DNA of 64,000 nucleotides from Polysphondylium violaceum (Eukaryota > Evosea > Eumycetozoa > Dictyosteliales > Dictyosteliaceae). Position 1 is the first letter of the stretch; every line of letters starts with the position of its first letter. The DNA lies in assembly GCA_000277445.1 (NCBI GenBank), contig AJWJ01000006.1, forward strand, positions 62,001-126,000. The letters are read 5' to 3'. Shown piece by piece: positions 55,130 to 64,000 of this stretch. The notes under the pieces are model-generated. The model worked only from the letters and a program-made list of their open reading frames with translations. It was not told the origin of the DNA and did no database searches. The position numbers and the translations under genes are program-made.

Positions 55130-56566
55130 TTAATTAATAATAAATTTACCATACAATCCGTAATGGTCAGATGGATAAATGAGCTCATCGGCAGCAATAT
55201 TTTCCAATGACCTAGAGTGTTCGTTGATGGGAATAGGGTCACCTCCAATCAAAGATATTTGATAGGGCATCAATGTTGAATAGTCGTTGGTACCATTACT
55301 AAAACTACTGTTGTTGTTTGATTTGAATAATATTCTATCGACTCTGTTTTTCTTTTTAATATAAGTGTAGCCATTGTCATCGGTGTTGTTGAATTGACAC
55401 CATAGATCGTTAAAAGATCGTTTGGGTATTTCGTCGTTTTCTATATAATTTGTGCCAAAGTTGAAGTCGCCCATTATAAACATATGATTGCTGTTGCTGC
55501 TGTCCAGGTGATCAGAGATATAGTTGAATTGTCTAACACGGGAGCTCGAATTGATATCCAAGCTTTCAAAATGGGCAGTGGCAATCGATATCATTGTCGA
55601 CTTGTTCTTGTTGTATTTGTATTTAAATGTACAGCACAGTGTCTTTCTCGACTGCTTTGTGCTGGGCAATGGACAGATGCACATTGATTCCAAAAACATG
55701 GTTTTAAACTTAAACAACACCACAACGCCATATGGATACACTGTGTCTAGATTGCCATTGTCTGACAAACAATAGTTGTCTTTGACCCACAGCTGACTGG
55801 TCAAGTAGTCTAAAAACACGGGTGTCACCTCTTGCAGACACACGATATCTGGTGTCTTTTCCTTGATGATCTTGAACAAATGGTTGGCACGCTCTTTCCA
55901 AAAATACTGGTCAAACCATACATTAAATGTGATAAAAGTCAATATATTGTGATTGTTTTCCATCTCTTTTTCGCGCTCCTTTACTTGCTCTTTGATTGCT
56001 GCCACGAGTATCTCTTCTTTTTCCTCTTTTTCTTGTTGCTGCTGTTCATCCACTTTCTGATCTACTGCTTCTGTCGATGTTGGTGGTGGTGATTGTATTT
56101 CAAACTCACTTGTTGCGCGTATATACGGCACCCAGCTCTTTACATTTTTACAATAGGAAAACGAGGAAAGCCCTGTCACTTGATTATATATCTTTGTCGT
56201 TGTGTATTCGTCCAAACCCTTGTATTCGCAAAAACTCTGTCCACTATTTGCCAACAATTGCTCCTCAAACACTCTACCATCGGGTGTTCTAATTTTAATT
56301 TTAGTCTTTAAAAGCTGATCCCTGTTAAACTTTAACAATTGTTGAGTAAAGTCTATTTTTGATTCATTATTTTTATTTTGTTGATTATGTACAAATTTAG
56401 ATGTTGTTGTTGTTGATGTTGACGATGATGTTATAATTATATTTGGATTATTGCTTAATTTGAGTTGTTTATTAGGTGGTGGGGGTGGCGGTGGTGGTGG
56501 TGGTGTTAAACCACATATTTTATTTGTATCCTTTATCTCTATATTTGGTTCTTCACTCCTATTCAT
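55130..56566 (-). CDS. Endonuclease/exonuclease/phosphatase family protein, TDP2-like
   Basis: 478 aa, one exon. The C-terminal EEP domain (about 205-478) shows FNVWF (metal Asn), LQEVTPVFL (metal Glu), the PYGVVVLFK strand, TAHFES (His), GDFNFGTNY (Asp and Asn) and SDHYGLYG (catalytic Asp-His). Wording and length fit the TDP2 branch, which removes 5'-tyrosyl adducts left by topoisomerase II; related RNA 2'-phosphodiesterases are an alternative. The N-terminal half has a Pro run (nine Pro), Ser/Thr tracts and a small conserved-looking segment (IKIRTPDGRVFEEQLL..YNQVTGLSSFSY) of unknown fold that is not part of animal TDP2, which has a UBA domain there. Confidence 0.82.
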   Translation of the reverse strand: MNRSEEPNIEIKDTNKICGLTPPPPPPPPPPNKQLKLSNNPNIIITSSSTSTTTTSKFVHNQQNKNNESKIDFTQQLLKFNRDQLLKTKIKIRTPDGRVFEEQLLANSGQSFCEYKGLDEYTTTKIYNQVTGLSSFSYCKNVKSWVPYIRATSEFEIQSPPPTSTEAVDQKVDEQQQQEKEEKEEILVAAIKEQVKEREKEMENNHNILTFITFNVWFDQYFWKERANHLFKIIKEKTPDIVCLQEVTPVFLDYLTSQLWVKDNYCLSDNGNLDTVYPYGVVVLFKFKTMFLESMCICPLPSTKQSRKTLCCTFKYKYNKNKSTMISIATAHFESLDINSSSRVRQFNYISDHLDSSNSNHMFIMGDFNFGTNYIENDEIPKRSFNDLWCQFNNTDDNGYTYIKKKNRVDRILFKSNNNSSFSNGTNDYSTLMPYQISLIGGDPIPINEHSRSLENIAADELIYPSDHYGLYGKFIIN

Positions 56567-56763
56567 CTTTTCTTTATATGGCTCATTATATTTTGCAACG
56601 ATTTTTATATTACAAATAAATTGAACTATTCACAAACAAAATTTAAAAAAAATAAAAAAAATAATTATTGAAAAATCCAAATATTTGAAATAAATAAGTG
56701 TGTGTTTAGTTTTATTGGTGTGCGCGACGATAGATTTCTATTTTAGTCGGGACTCTTTTTTCA

Positions 56764-59700
56764 TTATAATGAATCGCCACAACTTTTACAGTAATACTGT
56801 AAAAAGTATTCCTGATATCCCTGAGCACCAACTAAACTAGTGTTACATTTTACACAAGAAAAACAGTGTTCGTGAAATGCTTTTCTCTTAAAATCCTCAA
56901 TGTACTTGCCCGACAGGATTTTATCTTCACAACGACTACAGGTAGGAATAACGTCTTGAGCACACGATACATGATACAGTTTGTTTTGATAGAGTAGATA
57001 GTCTTTTTGGAGGGTGTTGTTGCATTTTGTACATGTAAAACAATGTTGATGGTAATAGTTATTGTTGGCCATCATCAATGGCACCTTGCAATTTAGTTCC
57101 TCTTTACAATTAAAACAAAATCTATTTAATCTTCTAGGCGATTTAGATTCAGGTGAAGATAAAGGTGATGGTGATGTTGATGGTGATGTTGATGTTGATG
57201 TTGTTGGATTTGGTGTTGGTAATAATTGTTTTCTAGGTGATCCCATAGTCTTTCCATTGTTGTTGGTGTTGTTACTTTTATGAGTATTTAATTTTAAACT
57301 ATTATTGCTTGGTTTAGGTAGAGGTCTATTTGATGTTGTAGATTTTGTTGTTGTTGTTGTTGATGTTGATTCAACTGGTGGTGTTGTTGTTGTTGTTGAT
57401 GATGGTGATAAATCTTTTTTTCTTGGGGATACAGAGGGTGGAGTTTTGGCTTTACCTGTAGGGATATCTATTGATTTACTGTAATATGTTGTGGAGGATG
57501 ACACTGCTTTGGGTATAACAGGTAAAGGTCGATGGTTTTGTTGTTGGTTCGACTGTACAGTTGGAGGTGACGCTTCCCTTGGGCTATTTTTCACAGCAGC
57601 AGGATTGTTGCTTGACTGATTGCTTTCATTTGCTCTCCTTGGTGAATACTTTGGTGGAATATAATTATTTGTAAAGCTCTTACTTGAGGGTATTATCTCC
57701 AAGTCATTGCTAGTTGTTTTAGCATTGACACCACTGGTATTTGTGGTGGTTTTGGAAAAAGAGGTGCTAGTGGTGTTATTGATATTCTCTGATGCATCGC
57801 CAAGACTATGACTACGCTTAGAGGCGGTAGAGTGAGTGGATCCGATAAAGGAGGGCGATGGAGAAAGACTAGAGGGTGATGGAGGCTTGGGTGCACATGG
57901 CAATGGTCTGGAATACTGATTGCTTTGTTTGAGTAGAGGTGTGTCCACGATGTCTTTAAAGATTGTAGGAGAACTAGATACAGACGAAGGGGGAGAATGA
58001 CTCTGAGGCGAAGATGATAGTGAGCTGGGTGAGGATGCTGCAGAGAATGACATTGTGGTTGGATGTTGATGATAGAGTTGTTCTTGAAGATCAACATTGT
58101 CTGTATGGACATTGATATTTCGTTTTTTAATTTGTTCAATTGCTCTCTCTACTCTTTCATCGGGTGTTGGAGGTAAAGGTGGCTTAAATCTATCATTCTT
58201 TGATTGTTGTTGTTGCTGTTGTTTACTATTACTGCTGTTACTACTAGTTGGTTTAGAAAACTCTGGAACAGAGGTAGAAGGGAGGGTAACGGTCGAGGTG
58301 ATGGTAGGGTATGTTTTTTGATTCAATCTAATATTAAATGTAGTAATAGGCTGACCATTTGTGTTTGTTGTAGTTATAGTTGAACTATTACTATTTGCAT
58401 TTGATGCGGGTACAGCCACTGGTGGACTGGGAATCAAAGAATAGTTATTCAATTTTGTCAAAGAAGCAGATTTTCTACCGAGGTCATTGGGATGAGGTCC
58501 TTTCTTTTTGGTGGCCAAACTATGTACATTTGCGCCGGTAGTGTTAAACTTGAAGTCTCGTATTTCACCAGACACGGGAAATACAGGATAATGCTTCATA
58601 TTGGGTGTACTGTGATTATGATGACCACCACTACTGCTGTTGCTACTATGATTATGCGTACTGGTGCTCTGACTGCTACTACTGTTATTCATTACACTTC
58701 GAATATTACTAAATGTATGAGATACGCCGGCATCATCGTTTTTAAAGAAGGCATAAAACTTTTGCTTTGATTGGGTTGATGATATCTTGATCTTGTTGAT
58801 CAATGTTTTGCTTCTGCAATCCGAGCAATAGGTTTTGATTCTTTCGCCATCGTTGAGTTTCTTTATCACATATCTCTCCTTTTCCAAATCAAATAGCGGT
58901 ATGCCACATGCTTTGCATTTAAAACAGTCTTTGTGAATGATGTATTGTTGCTGTTGGGATTGAAGGAATGACGACGATGATGATGATGACGATCCCGATA
59001 TTTCTAGACTTTGTTTGGATATTGTCGACTCTGTACAAATTCTACAGTCATATTTGTTTAATGTCTTTGTAGAGTAAAATATGATTTCGTCGGCATTCTC
59101 TTGAGCATCATTTAAAAACGAACAATTCAAATCGCCACTCGCTGAAAACTCTGTCTCTTTGTCTCTGAAAAACATCTCGACCATTTGCGAGTTGCACAGA
59201 TTCTCCAATATCTTTTTCACCTGACCCACCGACGAATCCAAAAACAAATCCTTGTAGAAAGTATATGATACACCATTCTTTAACATAAAGTCTGTATAGT
59301 TTTGAAACAAATGATAAATCACTGAATAAAATGGTTTTCTAATTTGATGATCCATATCACTATTATCTAATATATTAAAGAGTTAATAAATAATTAATTA
59401 ATAAAACAACAATGACAACACATACAAGTTGCATGATCCAATTTTAATTTCTTTAAGTAACTTTCAAGATAGATTCTAATGTGATAGGGTAACAATGGTT
59501 TCATATTTGGATCCACAGTGAAATCCAATTTATCCAAATCATACAAATACACTTGCTCGGTAGGTTGCTGATAAAATGATTTTAATGATGAATCCAAAAT
59601 GCCAACCAAAAATGGAATGGGTGCCGATACATAGGGCATGAGGGAATTTGGTAAAATTGAAATAAATATATGTTGCCAAACCAATGGATAAAGTAATGAT

Positions 59701-60621
59701 GATATTGCCAATATTGCATTTGATACAACCGTTGGACTATTTGACATTAACACTACTCTGCTTTCACACAACACCGATTCAAACAATCTAACCAAATGTT
59801 GAGGTTTCATATTATAAATAATGTCATAATCAATCTAGTATATTTAATTGTGTATTAATATATATTTACTATCACTACCATTATTACTGCTGCTAAACAC
59901 ATACATGATCAAATAAAGTTCTTGGTTTTGAAAAGGGAAATATAAAATTCTCACTCTGTGAATTGCTTGTTGGAAAAGTAGTAATCTCTATGGTTGTTGA
60001 TGATTTGGGGACTTGATGTGATACAATAGAGGTGAGTAAACTATGAATACCAAACTTCGCCTTTGTCTGAAACTTTTCTTGCACTACATTAAATATACTA
60101 TCAAACAACTTAAAGTATGGTTTCTTACTAATGGTACAAAAGCAAATAGGATCCGTTTGTCTAATGATTCTTTTACAATAGGTAATTGTTTTACTTCCAT
60201 AAGAATCTGTCAATACAAATGAAAAGTTATTAATGATTTCTTTTCTATAGTAGTAGTAGTAGGATAATATAGGTAAATATTAATATATAACCATAATAAT
60301 AACAATAATAATCGTCGTGATAATGAATAGAGGATCTATTTACTGTGTTGATTGATTATATAGGGATTTTAAAGTTTCAATAGACTCGGGATAACAAAAT
60401 TGAAGTATTTTTAAGTCATCTTTATCTATATCTTTTTCTGATGGACGCAATGTATCTGAACTATTTGTACGATACAGTTTTTTATCTCGAACCAATTGTA
60501 CTGCATCTTTGGGCGACCATTGAAAAGATAGTGATGGTGTAAATGTATCTGTGTCCAATTGAATGATTAAAAACTTTTGAAAGAATGTATCCACTTGTTC
60601 CTGTTTTTGTTTTGAACCCAT
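56764..60621 (-). CDS. DENN-domain protein with LIM domains
   Basis: Four exons: 60621-60344, 60244-59905, 59834-59426 and 59366-56764, giving 1,209 aa. DENN modules act as guanine-nucleotide exchange factors for Rab GTPases. The uDENN (FLIIQLDTD, LQFCYPES, FSFVLTDSYGSKTITYCKR), core DENN (VRLFESVLCESRVVLMSNS, LVWQHIFISILP, PFLVGI) and part of dDENN are readable over residues 10-430. Exon 2 is fixed by the acceptor ending at 60245, which restores the FSFVLTD strand. An atypical Cys-rich LIM-like finger follows (about 449-527), then a long Pro/Ser/Thr-rich region with many SPR and PxLPP motifs, and two standard LIM domains at the C-terminus (about 1093-1209; CFNCKEEL..HQHCFTCTKC and CSRCEDKI..HEHCFSCVKC). 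LIM fingers suggest cytoskeletal targeting of the exchange factor. Confidence 0.85.
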
Positions 60622-61740
60622 TGTATTCGAGTATATGTTTTACTTGTAGAGTGTATATGTATGTATAGTGTTTATATAATAAATAAATAGAGTATATGTG
60701 TATATGTAGTATGTTACAAAATATATGGAATGGCAATACAAACTATCAGTACAACAACAGCTAAAAAACTATGCACTAGCTAGTTTATTTCTTTTTACAA
60801 CAAAGTACAAAAACAAATCAATACTTTTTTGATCCAATAAATAAATAAATAAGAATGGTATTATATATTATATGTATGTTTTAATATATATATAATAGAT
60901 GATAAAGATAAAGATAAAAGATGGAGAATTATTGGTGGTGTGAATAAATAAATAAAATTATAAATATATAAATAAAATATAAAAATAGACACAAACACAA
61001 ACACATACAACACACTCACAATGTTGGGTGTGGTGCTGGTGGTGTGGCGGAGGTGGGTGATAAATATGGGAATGTGGTGGGGTATGAAGGATTGATTGTT
61101 TGTGATTACTATTACGTTTAGTTTGAATGAGGATTGTGATTGATTGAATATGTGTGTATAGATGTGATGATGACTATTAGATAGACTATTAGATCAATAT
61201 AATAAAAATGACTATTACTATTGCTATTGTTATTTCTAGATAGCTAAATGGTATATCTGGTTTGTAAATAAAATAAATAAACTAAAGCATGTCTCCTCCT
61301 CAAATACCGCCAATATTACTATATTATTATTATTATGATGTGTTTGTTTTTGATATAGTATAGTATAGTATAGGATAGTGTCTATTCTACTGGGTTAATT
61401 ACAGCCAACTCCTCTATTATAGAAAAAAAAATTTAAAAAAAAAACTGATCACTGAATGAAAAAAATCGATTTGGAGTTTTTTTTTATAAAATTTAATTTA
61501 TTATAAGTTTTGGAATATGTCTATGTATGGGGATACTGCCACCACACATATTATTTTTGTATTCTACATTTAAAAACCATCCAAATAAACAACATATCCA
61601 TCCAATCTTGTTGTTTTTTTTTTATTTCCCCCACCCCCTTTCCAATCATCATTGATGAGAGCTAAATATAGAAATTTAATAGTGTGATGTGTGTGGGTGA
61701 GTGAGTGAATGGAATGCAAGGCACACACTATAGCTGGCAT
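60622..61740. other. Intergenic region, about 1.1 kb
   Basis: A/T-rich, with TA dinucleotide tracts (60860-60900), AATA repeats and GTGG-rich patches near 61020-61080. It contains the promoter of the DENN-LIM gene at the left. No coding or RNA feature recognised. Confidence 0.4.
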
Positions 61741-62502
61741 TTAATTTGATTCATTACTATTTTTAGTAGTTGTTATATGTGGTGTGGTGGGGGTTGCATA
61801 TTGGGAAACTAGCGATTTGAGATTTGTTTTCAAGGATTCGTTTTGAGATTCGCCGGCGAGCAATTGATTGACAAGGAGATCAACAAACTGTTGTTTTTGG
61901 GCGGCGTCGTTGACCATGTCTGTGAATTTAGATTGCTGGTCGAGGAGTGAGTCCATATCGGCATTGGCTACAGCCTCAGAGTCGCGTATCTGCTGCATGT
62001 AGACATTGTAGGCCTTCTTTTTCGAATACACGTGCACAATGTGTACAAAGAGAACTAGAAACAAGACGGCCAATGCCAAATCACCCTTTTGGTTCTCCCA
62101 CACAAATCTTTTAAAAGTAATGTTTGCATTCTCTTTTTTCAATCTCTCCTCTGTCTCTCTAATCAAACGATAGTCCTCCTCCTCTTGTGCGAGCTCTCGT
62201 TCATATTTTTTTACAAAATCCATTTGAATTTGACTAATGTCCTCGTCCATTTGTTTTAAAGCTTGAAATCTAGGATCCAATGTTGATGTTCTTTTTTCAC
62301 TATTATTTGTACTAAAATATCTACTATTATTTATATATAAAGAAGATGATGTTGATGGCGATGATTTACAAATTGAACCAAGACTATTAATTCCATTATT
62401 TCTATTATACAATGTTGATTTATTTAAAAAGCTGGCATTTTTACTGGTACTATTATTTACACAAAACACTCTTAATCTATTTATACTTTTGATGAATTGC
62501 AT
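61741..62502 (-). CDS. Probable mitochondrial inner-membrane protein, unrecognised
   Basis: 253 aa, one exon. The first ~65 residues are Ser/Asn/Arg-rich with almost no acidic residues (MQFIKSINRLRVF..SRYFST), a strong mitochondrial presequence. A charged coiled-coil follows (about 75-130; KQMDEDISQIQMDFVKKYEREL and EEEDYRLIRETEERLKKEN), then one transmembrane helix (about 147-163; LALAVLFLVLFVHIVHV) and a second helical segment ending in a Thr/Ser-rich tail. The plan recalls coiled-coil inner-membrane proteins such as calcium-uniporter regulators of the CCDC90 type, but the TM order differs and I do not assign it. Confidence 0.65.
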   Translation of the reverse strand: MQFIKSINRLRVFCVNNSTSKNASFLNKSTLYNRNNGINSLGSICKSSPSTSSSLYINNSRYFSTNNSEKRTSTLDPRFQALKQMDEDISQIQMDFVKKYERELAQEEEDYRLIRETEERLKKENANITFKRFVWENQKGDLALAVLFLVLFVHIVHVYSKKKAYNVYMQQIRDSEAVANADMDSLLDQQSKFTDMVNDAAQKQQFVDLLVNQLLAGESQNESLKTNLKSLVSQYATPTTPHITTTKNSNESN

Positions 62503-62809
62503 TCTTTTATTATTGATATATTAATATATCTATTTTCATATGAGCACTATGTCCATCAACAAAATTGATCAAATTTGAGAAAATTTTTGAAAAAAAAAAA
62601 ATTGCAAAAAAATAAAAAAAAAAAATAAAAAAAAACGAGTCGGTCGATTTCAAAAAATTGATACCCTTGTATTGTATTGTATTGTTGTTGTTTGTGTATA
62701 TCTATATCTATATTATTTATATTCATCAACACATCACACATATATATTGATTATTAGAATTTATTACCAATAACATTATATAAATATATAATCATAAAAT
62801 ACAAACAAA
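62503..62809. promoter_or_regulatory. Divergent promoter region to SDA1
   Basis: 307 bp, A/T-rich with A runs at 62590-62634, between two divergent starts. No specific motif recognised. Confidence 0.4.
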
Positions 62810-64000
62810 ATGGGTACAAGAATATTAGATTTACTTCAATTACAAAATCTCACCAAAAGAGATCCATCTGCTTATAAAGAAGAGTTTCTTTTACAATATC
62901 AACACTATCTCACACAATTACAAATATTTCAATTAAAACCAACCAAAGATTTTAAACATTTTGCCAATTTAGTTAGTTATCTTAGTCATGTAAGTAGCAG
63001 GCATCACAATCTCATCCAATCAATAATATTAATCAATATAAATATAGGTTTGTATTTGTTATCCAAAAGAATTGGCAGAATTCCCAAAACAAATATCAGA
63101 TTTACTCGAACACAATTGTAATAGTTTGGAGCCAGATTTGAGAAGAATTTTGGCAAAGAGTTTGATTTTAATGAGAAACAGAAACCTTTTACCTCAAATT
63201 AATTTGTTGTCATTGTTTTTCAAGTTGTTTAGAATCCATGACAAGCCACTCAGAAGTCTACTCTACTCTCATATCGTTGCCGACATTAAAAACACTAATC
63301 TCAAACAAAAGAATCAAAAACTCAATCGTACTCTTCAAAACTTTATGTTTACCATGATGAATGACGACTCTGAGATTGCCAGCAAGATGTCGTTGAAGGT
63401 CATGATTGAATTGTTTAGAAAAAAGATCTGGCACGACACCAAGACTGTCAATGTCATTAGCAACGGTGTGTTTTCCAAGAATGCCAAGATCCTCGTCACC
63501 ACATTAAAGTTTTTCCTCCACGTCGACAATCCCGACAAAAAGGACGACGATGAAGAAGAGCAAGCCACCAAAGAGCAAAAGGCCAAAGACAAGATGCGTA
63601 AGATGTCTCTCTCTATGCGTGTCGGCAAAAAGACCAAGGGCAGAAAAACACGTTTGGTCAAGTCCAAGACAGACCTCAAGAAGGCTAAGGCCGAAGAAGA
63701 GAGCAAAACCTTGCCCAATTTCCCCGCCATTGAGCTCATCCACGATCCACAAGGCTATTGCGATAAACTCTTTAACGTGTTGCAAAAGACCACCGTCAAG
63801 TTTGAGACCAGAGTCTTGATCATGAACTTTATCTCTCGTCTCATCTTTACTCACAAACTCATTGTCTACAACTTTTACCCATTCCTCCAAAAGTATCTCC
63901 AACCCCATCAAAAGAACATCACCTACGTTTTGGCTGTATTGGCCCAATCCTGTCACGACTTGGTCGAGCCCGATGTCCTCAAACCATTGGTTATGACCAT
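62810..64000 (+). CDS. sda1: SDA1 homologue, 60S ribosome biogenesis (5' part)
   Basis: Two exons visible: 62810-62989 and 63048 to the window end; the gene continues beyond 64,000. SDA1 is a nucleolar, HEAT-like helical protein needed for maturation and export of pre-60S particles. The start (LDLLQLQNLTKRDPSAYKEEFLLQYQHY) and the segments LRRILAKSLILMRNRNLL, LFKLFRIHDKPLR and LQNFMFTMMNDDSEIASKMSLKVMIELFRKKIW match the family in order, as does the later NVLQKTTVKFETRVLIMNFISRLIFTHKL. A Lys/Asp-rich loop (DKKDDDEEEQATKEQKAK) interrupts the helical array. The phase 0 intron falls after the LVSYLSH motif. Codon use turns strongly GC-rich after about 63,450. Confidence 0.93.

Noticed and set aside
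1-64000. tRNA genes, CRISPR arrays or a bacterial-type defence island
   Set aside because: No B-box-like GGTTCGAATCC, no regular direct repeats with spacers, and all recognised genes are spliced eukaryotic genes.

Overview
The window reads as a dictyostelid social amoeba chromosome outside the D. discoideum lineage proper, for example the Heterostelium or Cavenderia groups; I cannot decide the species. The evidence is very A/T-rich intergenic DNA with long A and T runs, short introns (mostly 50-110 bp, GTA[AT]GT..AG), Asn/Ser/Thr homopolymers inside proteins, TAA-biased stops, and families typical of dictyostelids (two ComC-like EGF/TIG cell-surface proteins and an HssA/2C/7E-like glycine-rich mini-protein). 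Coding-strand G+C is moderate. I saw no tRNA, rRNA or CRISPR array. Most genes are spliced, so the models below were assembled by hand from splice signals, reading phase and family resemblance.

Layout. 1-6,952: 5' part of a branched-chain dehydrogenase E2 (-), NAC beta (+), a CHY/RING ubiquitin ligase (-), a CobW-type GTPase (+) and a Yip1-family protein (-). 6,953-8,503: gene-poor, with weak fossils of an old retroelement. 8,504-15,652: a fatty acid elongase (+), a UbiA-fold protein that has lost its Asp motifs (-), a 2.5 kb gene desert, and an ornithine cyclodeaminase/mu-crystallin enzyme (+). 15,866-19,337: an unusual block holding decayed coding sequence, an unrecognised single-pass membrane protein (-) and an unrecognised or decaying small gene (-). 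19,713-28,290: ComC-like protein 1 (+) and a P4-ATPase flippase (-). 29,457-38,853: a probable pseudo-exonuclease (-), NXT1/p15 (+), a MINDY deubiquitinase (-), UVSSA (+), an LYR protein (-), a small mitochondrial protein (-) and a glycine-rich protein (-). 39,444-49,757: ComC-like protein 2 (+), a PAP2-family membrane enzyme (-), a 2.3 kb desert and a membrane-anchored purple-acid-phosphatase-like protein (-). 50,299-64,000: cyclin H (-), TRIAP1/Mdm35 (+), dynactin p24 (-), an SDR (+), a TDP2-like phosphodiesterase (-), a DENN+LIM fusion (-), a mitochondrial membrane protein (-) and the start of SDA1 (+).

There is no operon logic, as expected for a eukaryote. Neighbours are often convergent with very short gaps (39 to about 160 bp) or share divergent promoters. 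Functional themes are transcription-coupled repair and transcription (UVSSA, cyclin H of the TFIIH-associated kinase), ubiquitin (RCHY1-like, MINDY), membranes and lipids (P4-ATPase, ELO, PAP2, Yip1, DENN, TRIAP1) and cell-surface recognition (the ComC-like pair). I found no clear new multi-gene system. The most unusual items are the probable pseudoenzymes (UbiA-like and WRN-exonuclease-like), the orphan membrane protein beside decayed DNA, and two stop-free 90-nt introns in cyclin H.
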